Shown here: in pieces, positions 22,554 through 31,389 of the stretch | Layout of the letters: every line of letters begins with the position of its first letter | Position numbering within the stretch: the first letter of the stretch is position 1 | Translations under genes and position numbers: made by a program | Virus record (IMG/VR): IMGVR_UViG_3300046169_000059 | Span: 1 to 40,487 of that record | Reading direction: 5' to 3' (one strand) | Source of the DNA: a virus | Length of the DNA: 40,487 nucleotides | Notes under the pieces: model-generated | Seen by the model: the letters and a program-made list of their open reading frames with translations, nothing else | Told to the model about the DNA's origin: nothing | The model's database searches: none

Positions 22554-24993
22554 GAAAATACCTCATTTCTTAAATGGGGTTTCACAGCAACCTGCAAACA
22601 TACGTTTAAATACGCAGGGCGAAGTACAAGAGAACGGGCTGTCAAACACTGTGGATGGCTTACAGAAAAGACCACCTAGTCAATACCTAGCTGCTTTAAA
22701 ACATGGAGATGCTAGTGACTTAGGTTCTGACTTATTTATACATACTTATGTACGTAGTAGTGCAGAGCAGTATACTATTATTATTGATATGACAGGAGTC
22801 ACTGCTAATGCTACAGATGTCTCAGGAACATTACCTAAAATAAGTATTTTTGACCAAGATGGTACAAGGCAAACTAATACTGGGTTTACTAATCAAAAGT
22901 ATCTAGCTAAAACAGATACAGGTGTAGCACCTACAGCAGCAGATTTACGTGCTGTATCTATCGCAGACCAAACTTACATTGTAAATACATTAGTTAATGT
23001 AGATAGATTAGAGCCTTCAGGTGGAGATAACCAAAGACCTTACGAGGCTTTGTTCTACCTTAAAACAGCAGATAATTCTAAGTTTTATAGATTAATGGTA
23101 TCCTCGCACGATGATGCGACAACTTTTCAGGACTCTTTTACTAGTGTTACTGATTATTACGAGCATGGGGAATTACAAACTGCCCCCTCTTCTGCATATG
23201 CTAGAAAAACAGGGCATTTATGTAGGACTTTAGTAACAGGTACTGACCCTGATGATGTATTTAGCAATCAAAACACATTTAATGCTTCTAACTTAACTGG
23301 TGCGGGTTTTTCTGCTTTTACAACTAGAAGAATGGTTGAGTCTCCTTTTATCATAGCTGAGAACGATACTAGAGATTTCTATGCTTATGCTACAGATGAT
23401 AACGGAAACCAAGACTTTTTCTCTTTCAAAGATACTTGTAGAAGTTTTACAGACCTTCCTCAATACTGTGACAACGGCTTTACGATTGAAGTTATAGGTG
23501 ATAACTCAAGACGAGAAGATAACTTTTATGTGACTTATGAAGGGACACCTTCTGGTGGTTCTTGGGTAGAATGTGCTCAACCTTCTAGACCTAGTGTTCC
23601 TGTGTATCACGCACTAGACCCTGCTACTATGCCACACAAACTAGAGCAGAACGCTGACCTTAGTTTTACATTTGGTCAAGAAGTATATGACGAGCGTAAA
23701 GCAGGAGATGATGACACCAACCCATTCCCTAGTTTTTATGGTAAGAAAATAGCTGACATATTCTTTTTCCGTAATAGACTAGGTGTGCTTTCAGATGAAA
23801 ATGTAATCTTTTCTGAAACAGCTAACTTCCAAAACTTCTTTAGAACAACAGTGCGTTCTTTGCTAGATTCAGCACCTATTGATGTGGCTGTGTCTCAGAA
23901 CGAAGTGTCGTTACTAAAAGCTGCTGTACCATTCCAAGAAAACTTATTAATGTTCTCTGAGATAACTCAGTTTACATTGTCAGCTACAGAGCTACTAACG
24001 CCTAACGAAGTAAGTATTGACGCATCCACAAGGTATGAGTGTGACCTTACAGCTAAACCAGTAGGTGCAGGAAACAGCGTTTACTTTGCTACTAAGTTTG
24101 GTACAAGCTTTGCAGGTATTCGTGAATACTTTACAACAGTAGATACAGAGATTAAAGAATCTATATCAATTACTGACCACATACCTAAGTACATACCTAC
24201 AGGAGCTAAGACTCTAGCAGCCTCCTCAAATGAAGAGATGCTGGCAGTGCTACCTCAAGGTGCAACAAATGAGCTATACATATATAAGTGGCATTACCAA
24301 GATAATAGTAAGGTACAAACCTCATGGTCTAAGTGGACGTTTGATGGTGACGTCAAGGGTATCTCATTTAACAACACAGACTTGTATGTATTAGTCCAAT
24401 ATGGCTCTAGCGTATATCTAGAAAAGATAGAGCTAGGCGATGCTACTAAACCACTACTAGATAGATTACGATACTTTAATAGCAGTACAGGATTGTCAGA
24501 TTACCAGACAGCTTTAGGTAGTGATTATGTTATGGTAGATGAAGCTACTAACCAAGTAGTCGATTCAGTCCCTGCTGACCTTTCGGCTGACCCAATATAC
24601 ATTGGTGTCCCTTACACGTTTAAGTACGAGCTATCAGAGCAAGTCTATAAAGACCAAGAAAATGACGTTAAGTTAGCTAGATTTCAGCTAAGAAGATTGC
24701 TAATAGATTATGTCAATACTTACACCTTTGATGTAAAAGTAACAGCAACAGGTAGAGATAACATTACCTTTAATAGTAGAGATGTTATTGGATATAACTT
24801 CTCAGGTTTAGTTTTAGGTAGTGACCAAGACCTTGGAGCAGATTCGCAAGCGATGTCAGGTGCGTTTACAGTACCTGTGCAGTCTCAAGCGAATGCAGTA
24901 CAGATAGAAATATCTAACGCAAGTCACTTCCCAAGTACCATAACAGGCGCAGAGTGGGAAGGATTCATTCATTTACGTTCTAAAAGGATATAA
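22537..24993 (+). CDS. Tail tubular protein B, tail nozzle (T7 gp12-like)
   Basis: An 818-aa protein, near the 794 residues of T7 gp12. The N-terminus MALVSKKIPHFLNGVSQQP matches the family start (T7 MALVSQSIKNLKGGISQQP), so the ATG at 22537 is preferred to that at 22531; AGAGG lies 9 nt upstream. The segment GLQKRPPSQYL is also typical, as is the FFRNRLGVLSDENVIFSE stretch near the middle. Hexamers form the nozzle through which DNA leaves. Confidence 0.92.
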   Translation: MALVSKKIPHFLNGVSQQPANIRLNTQGEVQENGLSNTVDGLQKRPPSQYLAALKHGDASDLGSDLFIHTYVRSSAEQYTIIIDMTGVTANATDVSGTLPKISIFDQDGTRQTNTGFTNQKYLAKTDTGVAPTAADLRAVSIADQTYIVNTLVNVDRLEPSGGDNQRPYEALFYLKTADNSKFYRLMVSSHDDATTFQDSFTSVTDYYEHGELQTAPSSAYARKTGHLCRTLVTGTDPDDVFSNQNTFNASNLTGAGFSAFTTRRMVESPFIIAENDTRDFYAYATDDNGNQDFFSFKDTCRSFTDLPQYCDNGFTIEVIGDNSRREDNFYVTYEGTPSGGSWVECAQPSRPSVPVYHALDPATMPHKLEQNADLSFTFGQEVYDERKAGDDDTNPFPSFYGKKIADIFFFRNRLGVLSDENVIFSETANFQNFFRTTVRSLLDSAPIDVAVSQNEVSLLKAAVPFQENLLMFSEITQFTLSATELLTPNEVSIDASTRYECDLTAKPVGAGNSVYFATKFGTSFAGIREYFTTVDTEIKESISITDHIPKYIPTGAKTLAASSNEEMLAVLPQGATNELYIYKWHYQDNSKVQTSWSKWTFDGDVKGISFNNTDLYVLVQYGSSVYLEKIELGDATKPLLDRLRYFNSSTGLSDYQTALGSDYVMVDEATNQVVDSVPADLSADPIYIGVPYTFKYELSEQVYKDQENDVKLARFQLRRLLIDYVNTYTFDVKVTATGRDNITFNSRDVIGYNFSGLVLGSDQDLGADSQAMSGAFTVPVQSQANAVQIEISNASHFPSTITGAEWEGFIHLRSKRI

Positions 24994-24994
24994 A

Positions 24995-25468
24995 ATGGTT
25001 AAGATAGTCCCTAGTGTCATTACAGATTGCCAAGAAATTGCTGAGAATATGCGAGAACAGGATAGAATAGAGTTAGAATTGTCCAATGGCTACGCGCCAC
25101 TACAAGCTCTAGTTTTGTCTCACGCTATGTCCCAAGAGTGTAATACAGTCTTGTTGGACGATGTACCAGTTGGTATGTTTGGGGTAGTACCCAATGGTAT
25201 GTTTTCAGCACCTTGGTTATTAGGCACAAAGGCACTAGAAAGACTACCAATCACGTTAGTTAAAATAGGAAAACAATGGGTAGAAGAAACAAATGATAAA
25301 CACCCTCTATTGATAAACTACGTGCATAAGGACAACACTGTAGCTATAGAATGGCTAAAACATCTAGGATTTAAGTTTATTCGTCTATATGACAAACATG
25401 GGGTAGGGCAAGCTCCTTTTTACCAATTTGTGAGGATTAAAGAATGTGTGACCCAGTTTACTACGTAA
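24995..25468 (+). CDS. Internal virion protein A (T7 gp13-like, GNAT-like fold)
   Basis: A 157-aa protein in the place of T7 gp13. The sequence suggests an acetyltransferase-like fold: SVITDCQEIAENMREQD at the start, DDVPVGMFGVV mid-protein, and LLINYVHKDNTVAIEWLKHLGFKFIR near the end, the pattern of GNAT beta4-alpha4. T7 gp13 shows the same resemblance. Enzymatic activity is not implied. It overlaps the gp14-like gene by 25 bases. Confidence 0.8.
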   Translation: MVKIVPSVITDCQEIAENMREQDRIELELSNGYAPLQALVLSHAMSQECNTVLLDDVPVGMFGVVPNGMFSAPWLLGTKALERLPITLVKIGKQWVEETNDKHPLLINYVHKDNTVAIEWLKHLGFKFIRLYDKHGVGQAPFYQFVRIKECVTQFTT

Positions 25469-26031
25469 TGGCAGCCCAAGCTGCTCAGGGCGTTATGTCA
25501 CATCAGGCGCAAGCAGCAGCAGCGAGTGCTAACGCAGACGCGGCTAAATTTGCAGCAATGTCTGAGTATAGGCAGTTAAACATGCAACAACAGCAAGAAG
25601 AAACAATAGCAGCCCAGAGAAAAATAGCAGCCAACCTACAAGAAGCAGAGTTACTTGCTAGAGGTAGAGTAGCTGCTGGAGAAGCAGGAGTACAGGGAAG
25701 GTCAGTTGACGATGTACTTGCGAATATATCTCGTGGGGCTTTAGAGGAACAAAACGTATTAACACAAAACCTTGAAGCATATAATAGACAACTAGATGAG
25801 CAACGTGTTGGTGTACAGAGCAGAGCGCAATCTAGAATCAACCAAGTGGCTCGCCCTAGCTTTATGGGTACAGCCTTAAAGATTGCAGGTGATACATCAA
25901 CAAGTTTTATGCTATCAGGTAATGAGATGCCTAAGTTATTTGGTTCAGGTAGTAATGATTTAGTTACAAGAAGCCTAAAAGCTGCTGAAGGTAAAGGTAT
26001 TGCTGGAATAGACAAAAGGGTATTAGACTAA
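25444..26031 (+). CDS. Internal virion protein B (T7 gp14-like)
   Basis: A 195-aa protein matching T7 gp14 in length (196) and character. It begins MCDPVYYVMAAQAAQGVMS (T7 begins MCWAAAIPIAISGAQAISG) and has a long Ala/Gln-rich helix, then GEAGVQGRSVDDVLANISRG and later RINQVARPSF. In T7 this protein is ejected and forms the outer-membrane part of the DNA conduit. Followed by TAATG coupling to the gp15-like gene. Confidence 0.85.
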   Translation: MCDPVYYVMAAQAAQGVMSHQAQAAAASANADAAKFAAMSEYRQLNMQQQQEETIAAQRKIAANLQEAELLARGRVAAGEAGVQGRSVDDVLANISRGALEEQNVLTQNLEAYNRQLDEQRVGVQSRAQSRINQVARPSFMGTALKIAGDTSTSFMLSGNEMPKLFGSGSNDLVTRSLKAAEGKGIAGIDKRVLD

Positions 26032-27731
26032 TGGCTAAGAAAAGAGTACAAGTAGGGCAGTTTCAAAAACGCGCCCAGCTACAAGCACCAGCTAGGTTAG
26101 TTGACCAGTATGTAGCTCCTGTAACTAGACAATCTCAAGTTGCACAAGCACTTACTTCTGTTATACCTGCATTACAAAAGTATCAGGAAAAAGAACTAGA
26201 AACTCGTATTGAAAAGATGGAAGGTGAGATTCTAGAAAAAATTAACAAGGGTGAGTACAAAGATGTGCTAAAAGATTATAGCACATACTCAGAAGAAAAC
26301 AACTTAGTATATAACACACACGCCAAGAAACGCTACGAACAGATACTAGCCCCTCAAGCTGCTATGCAAGTAGGCTTAAAGTTAAGAGAGGCATACAACA
26401 AATCTGAATATAGAAACAGCACCAATCCTACAGACTTTAACAAATTTTTAGAAGAAAACATAAGTAACTTCACAAAAGAGTATGAAGGTTTATTTACTGC
26501 CACAGGTGGCGGTGTTAAAAGTTTTAGTCAAGCTCTTAGTCCTGAAATCAACAAGATGGAGCAATATTTTGTAGAGAATGCGTCTGCTAATAATTACCGA
26601 GAAGAGTTAGAATCATATAATGTACAGTTAAACAATGTAACAAGCGCGGAGCAACTGACTGACTTTTTTAACGATACTAACGGTACTTTCCTATCAAATA
26701 AAGATAGAGACGAAGCAATCCTAAGTTGGGCTAGTCAAGGGGTAGATATTCCTATAGATGGTGAGTTTACATCAAGAAACTTTGATTTAATTAAAGATAA
26801 GCAAGTAGGAAACACAGGGCAAACTTACGGAGAAAGATATAAGGAATTGGCAGAAAAGTCTAACCCTGCTATGCTAGAGGTTTCTCAATTAAATTATAAT
26901 GAAAAAGTAAGAAGTATTGATGAAACTAATCGTAAAAACTTTTTAGAAGATAAAGAAGAAGAAATCTCACCTAAATTGACTGCGGCTTTTGAAGCTAAGG
27001 ACTTTGATGAAGTAGATAGGCTAATAGACGAAAACTTTAGTGGGCATCCATTAATGAGTGAGCATCATATGCAACAGTTAAAGGATAGAATATATAATAA
27101 TTATGACGCAGCTAGGATAAAAAGAGAGACAAGCCTACAAGCTATACAAGCATATGAATTGGATATTATAGATAATATACCATTAGATAGTGAAGATGTT
27201 GAAAATACTATAAGAACCTATGTCCTTAGTCGAGAGGGTAGTTTAACACCATCAGGTTATGGAAAATTAAATGAAGCTGCTGCTAAATTCTTATCTTTTC
27301 CGTTTAATGAAGAGGCTTTACAGTTAATACAAGATGCTTTTAGCAAAGCTGTAGTAGGTGGAGGTCAGTCTCCATTAAGTTTACCTCTAGGGGAAAAAGG
27401 TATAGTGCATAAAGGTATGGCAGCTATAAAACAACAATTATTAGCTAGTAAAGACAAAGAACGATACAGAAATATGACTGTATCTGAAGCCTATGAAGAA
27501 TATAGAATGATATTAGCTAGTCGCCAGTTTAGAGATGGTAAAGGTGACCCTCTAAATACAAATAACATCCCAGCCTACAGTGAAATAGGGAAAGGGGTAA
27601 GTGCAGTAGGTCAAGATAATGAACTCGTACTTGAAAGTGATGGCGAGGTTACTCTTAAAATGATTAATAATAATGTTAATGCTATAGGGCAAAAAGCAGC
27701 TGCAACCAACCAAGGAACTGACAATGAGTGA
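26031..27731 (+). CDS. Internal virion protein C (gp15-like)
   Basis: A 566-aa, mostly helical, charged protein between gp14-like and gp16-like genes. The N-terminus KKRVQVGQFQKRAQLQ followed by DQYVAPV fits internal core proteins of marine T7-like phages. Coiled-coil-like segments lie near 45-75. It is shorter than T7 gp15 (747). It would form the inner core stack and the periplasmic conduit during ejection. Assignment rests mainly on order and composition. Confidence 0.75.
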   Translation: MAKKRVQVGQFQKRAQLQAPARLVDQYVAPVTRQSQVAQALTSVIPALQKYQEKELETRIEKMEGEILEKINKGEYKDVLKDYSTYSEENNLVYNTHAKKRYEQILAPQAAMQVGLKLREAYNKSEYRNSTNPTDFNKFLEENISNFTKEYEGLFTATGGGVKSFSQALSPEINKMEQYFVENASANNYREELESYNVQLNNVTSAEQLTDFFNDTNGTFLSNKDRDEAILSWASQGVDIPIDGEFTSRNFDLIKDKQVGNTGQTYGERYKELAEKSNPAMLEVSQLNYNEKVRSIDETNRKNFLEDKEEEISPKLTAAFEAKDFDEVDRLIDENFSGHPLMSEHHMQQLKDRIYNNYDAARIKRETSLQAIQAYELDIIDNIPLDSEDVENTIRTYVLSREGSLTPSGYGKLNEAAAKFLSFPFNEEALQLIQDAFSKAVVGGGQSPLSLPLGEKGIVHKGMAAIKQQLLASKDKERYRNMTVSEAYEEYRMILASRQFRDGKGDPLNTNNIPAYSEIGKGVSAVGQDNELVLESDGEVTLKMINNNVNAIGQKAAATNQGTDNE

Positions 27732-30700
27732 AACTTACTTAAATAAACCTAGGTATCAGTACACACATAAAGGAACTAATACTACTTACACCTCTACTCG
27801 CCCTTTAACTAAAAATGAGTTAAATAGACATTTTGGTGAACTTGAAAAAGCAGGTATTAACGGTAACGACCCTCAACAAAAGTTAGTAAAAGGACAAACA
27901 CCTCACACAGTTTTAGAAGGGTTTGCTAAGGTATTAGATAGAGAAAACAAAACTACTGAATATACATCTTTAGCTGAAAATTTAGATATAACTGAAAACT
28001 ACGAAGCACTAGAAGATGAATATTACGAGCGTATGAGAATGTACGAGTGGCGTACAACTTCTGCTGTTGACTTAGGATTTAAGTTAAGAGGCGACTATTA
28101 CAATCAAGAAGAAAAGTCAGCTCTTAATTTAATGTTTAATAACTGGGAACAAACAGTACCTTTCTATAAACAAGAAACAGGTAAAGTAGATGCGCTGTTA
28201 GACTTTGGTGAAGCTGTAGCTACCGACTGGGGTGGCTTGCTGTTAGGAGGTGCACCTACCTTAGCTTTAACATTATTTAAAAATACAGCAGGTAAAGGAG
28301 TAGTTAAGGCAGCTTTACGAAAGCAATTAGAAGATTCTTTAAAGTCTGGAATGACCACAGAAGCTGCTGAGCAAGCTGTTAAAAAGACTCTTAAAAAAGA
28401 GATGGTTAAAGACTCTGCATACGATGGGGCTAAATTTGGAGCTATCGAGGGTGCAATTGTAGGCTCAGTACATGATGTAGCTTTAGCTGAAGGTAAGGAA
28501 GAAATAGGTATTGGAGAAGGAGCTTCTATAACTTCTGCTCTTAAATCTGCTGTTGGTGGTGCAGTGTTTGGAGGTATCCTAGGAGGAGGCATTGGAGTAG
28601 GGTCAGGTGTCGCTAGAGCAACAAGTAAGAAAAAAGTAGATAGTGAACTACAAAGTATACTACCAGAAAGAGCAGATGTAGAAACTTTAGTAGAAGGTAG
28701 TGCTAAAGGTAAAAAACCAAGTAGAACTTCATTTAGTGACCAAGAAAAAATATATGCTGCTAGAGAGCAAATGGAGCTTAAACAAGCAAAAGAGACTTTA
28801 TCTAAAGAACGTAGAAAAATATACGATGAATTTAGAAACATGGTTTCAAAAACTACTTCTAACAAACTTCCTGCTAAAAAGCAATTAGCACAAGAGTCTG
28901 AAGATAAAATGATTAAGTTTGTTGAGTCTATCTCTAAACCTGTTACAGTTAAAGATTTACAGGGCAACAAACGAACAACTTATGAAGTTGATATTGAAAC
29001 AAGTATAAACAAAATGTACAATAAAGAGTACGGCAGAGAGTTTTTAGTTGATACTATAGCTCCTGTTGCGCAAGTGTTACAAAAAGCACAAAGTAAAAAA
29101 GTAAACGAAGCCCAACAAGCGTTCAGTCGTATTGACCCTAAAGCTAATCCTAAAGAATATAAGGCTGCTAAAATGTCTTATAGAAGAGAGTTAGACTTAT
29201 TTGAAGAAATTACATATGTCTATGATGAGTCAGTAGGTGCTGCTGGTAGAGGCTTAAATAAAATACAAAGAAGAAACCAACCTAAAAAAATTAGAGAAAT
29301 ATATGGGGCTGATAACACTGTTCAAATATTTGACACAGCTTTAGAGTATATAAACATTACTGGAGATGCAGGAGCAGCTTCAGACCTTGTAAACAAGTTA
29401 AGAAAGATGGGGGAAGAAGTAGCAGAAGAAAATGTTAAACCTCCTGCAAGTCGTAAAATACAAGAAGCTATAAATGATGTGTACGTCCATAACCTTATGA
29501 ATGCACCGTCAACCCCTTTCGTAAACTTTGTATCTTCTTATCTTCGTAATATAACGGATAATGTAGAAGGTATTCTAGCAGGTACTTTAAAAGGTAGTAG
29601 CCAAACAGCTATGATGTCTTACAAACGTGCAATGCGTCAAGGTAAGTACATGCAGTTAGCTTTAGAATCAGCTAAAAATGTTTTACTAACAGGAGATAGC
29701 ACCATATCTCGTAGAACATTTTATGATGTAACAGAAGAAGCAAAAACAGTAGCAGATGAGATAGATTTTAGTCAAGGCTTTATGAAAGGTATGTCTGAAT
29801 CTAGCACATATGAAAAGGCTATGACTGCTAATAGATTCATATCTAAGCGTATGATGATAGCAGGTGATGATATCAACAAAACAATTAGTTTTACTACTAA
29901 GTTAGAAGAGATGCTTGTTACTGACTTATTAAAAGACCCTAACTGGAAAGGGAAGTCAATTAAAGAAATCTATGAACATGCTGAACAACAAACTAGGCTT
30001 ATACATCGAGATGTCATTAAAAAACGCATGGCAGGTGAAGACTTAATACCAGATAGTTACGAAGATAAAGCTCTAAAATATGCAGAAGAGATGACTTTCC
30101 AAGAAGACCCTCACGCAGATATCTTTGGACAAGTTGCTGAGTGGACTAACGCTGCACGAAGTAGAGTCCCTATTTTGACTCAGATAATGCCATTCATTAG
30201 AACACCAGCAAACCTTTTAAGTTATACAAGTGATAGAACTCCTGTCATGCAGATGTTTTCTAAAACTCTAAGAGACAAATTAAATAGCCCTGATGCAGCA
30301 ATCAGAGCTAAAGCAGAAGCTAGTATGGTATTTGGCTCAGTTATCTGGGGTTCTGTTATGATGATGGCAGCTAGTGGTATGATTACTGGAAAACCCCCCA
30401 CAGATAAAGGCAAGCGTGAAACTAGACAGTTAGACGATGATTACCTACCTTATAGTATAGAAGGTGTAAGTATAAGACGCTTTGACCCTTTAGCTAGATT
30501 TGCTATGATTGCAGGTGTAATACATGATACTGTTATGTATCAAGATGAGCAAACACAAATGGAGTTATTTGGTGAGTTGGCTGCTGGTACTGCAATGAGT
30601 CTATTAGAAATGCCAGCTTTAGATGGTCTTGAGACTGTAGCTAAGTTTATAAATCCTAATACTGTAACGGAGCAATCTTTAACAAAAGCCGCAACAACTC

Positions 30701-31389
30701 AACTTAGCAACTATATGCCTTTTGTACGTCTATTTGAAGAGATTTACTCAGTACAGGGTAAAGAAAGGTATATGCCAGAAAACATAAAACTTGCTGATGC
30801 GTTTTTAGGTCGTCCTCACTTACTAAATCTAGGCTCTCCAGCATATGATGGTAAAATAGATTTGAAACGCGATAATGTGTTTGGAGACTTAATAGTAAAA
30901 CCTCATGGAGGTATTCTATCTCATTTAGGTATTACAATGAAACAAAAAGAGTTAGACCCTGTAAAGGAAGCTCTTATAGATGAGTTTATTCGTCTTGATT
31001 TATCTATCCCTCCTAATCCTAAAAGTCCTAATATGTTCTACGGTTTCAATTTAACAAGTATTGGAACTAAGAAAGGACGGAGCTACTACGATGTATTTAA
31101 GGAGAAAACAGGTACAGTTAAAATAGGCAGCAGAACTCTACAACAGGCTTTAGATGATTTAGTAAATGAATCTAGAGACTACCATTTTGCACCTGATGGA
31201 AATACAGGAGGCTCATTGAGAGCTAGACAGAATAAAGGAACATTAATCAAGAGTATAATAAATACGTATAGAAATAAAGCATTACAGGACATGTATCCTG
31301 AATTGATGCAAAACAGAGAGTTTGAACAACACATTAAATTTAATAAACAACGGCAATCTAGAACTCAAATCTTTACAGGAAGGAACTAA
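27724..31389 (+). CDS. Internal virion protein D (gp16-like), 1221 aa
   Basis: The largest gene of the window, comparable to T7 gp16 (1318 aa), which forms the inner core and crosses the cell membrane during ejection. Glycine/alanine-rich hydrophobic segments occur near 155-190, 240-265 (AKFGAIEGAIVGS) and 275-295 (GGAVFGGILGGGIGVGSG), and again near 875 (VIWGSVMMMAAS). I see no clear lytic transglycosylase motif at the N-terminus, where T7 gp16 has one. It overlaps the gp15-like gene by 8 bases and ends with TAATG coupling to the fibre gene. Confidence 0.8.
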   Translation: MSETYLNKPRYQYTHKGTNTTYTSTRPLTKNELNRHFGELEKAGINGNDPQQKLVKGQTPHTVLEGFAKVLDRENKTTEYTSLAENLDITENYEALEDEYYERMRMYEWRTTSAVDLGFKLRGDYYNQEEKSALNLMFNNWEQTVPFYKQETGKVDALLDFGEAVATDWGGLLLGGAPTLALTLFKNTAGKGVVKAALRKQLEDSLKSGMTTEAAEQAVKKTLKKEMVKDSAYDGAKFGAIEGAIVGSVHDVALAEGKEEIGIGEGASITSALKSAVGGAVFGGILGGGIGVGSGVARATSKKKVDSELQSILPERADVETLVEGSAKGKKPSRTSFSDQEKIYAAREQMELKQAKETLSKERRKIYDEFRNMVSKTTSNKLPAKKQLAQESEDKMIKFVESISKPVTVKDLQGNKRTTYEVDIETSINKMYNKEYGREFLVDTIAPVAQVLQKAQSKKVNEAQQAFSRIDPKANPKEYKAAKMSYRRELDLFEEITYVYDESVGAAGRGLNKIQRRNQPKKIREIYGADNTVQIFDTALEYINITGDAGAASDLVNKLRKMGEEVAEENVKPPASRKIQEAINDVYVHNLMNAPSTPFVNFVSSYLRNITDNVEGILAGTLKGSSQTAMMSYKRAMRQGKYMQLALESAKNVLLTGDSTISRRTFYDVTEEAKTVADEIDFSQGFMKGMSESSTYEKAMTANRFISKRMMIAGDDINKTISFTTKLEEMLVTDLLKDPNWKGKSIKEIYEHAEQQTRLIHRDVIKKRMAGEDLIPDSYEDKALKYAEEMTFQEDPHADIFGQVAEWTNAARSRVPILTQIMPFIRTPANLLSYTSDRTPVMQMFSKTLRDKLNSPDAAIRAKAEASMVFGSVIWGSVMMMAASGMITGKPPTDKGKRETRQLDDDYLPYSIEGVSIRRFDPLARFAMIAGVIHDTVMYQDEQTQMELFGELAAGTAMSLLEMPALDGLETVAKFINPNTVTEQSLTKAATTQLSNYMPFVRLFEEIYSVQGKERYMPENIKLADAFLGRPHLLNLGSPAYDGKIDLKRDNVFGDLIVKPHGGILSHLGITMKQKELDPVKEALIDEFIRLDLSIPPNPKSPNMFYGFNLTSIGTKKGRSYYDVFKEKTGTVKIGSRTLQQALDDLVNESRDYHFAPDGNTGGSLRARQNKGTLIKSIINTYRNKALQDMYPELMQNREFEQHIKFNKQRQSRTQIFTGRN

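Noticed and set aside
25503-26015. Antisense ORF of 170 codons
   Set aside because: A shadow of the Ala/Gln-rich gp14-like gene, with the same artefact of repeated GCA/GCT codons.
28164-28970. Long antisense ORF (268 codons)
   Set aside because: Lies fully inside the gp16-like gene on the opposite strand, is Ser/Pro/Leu-rich as expected of a shadow frame, and has no ribosome site or neighbour on that strand.
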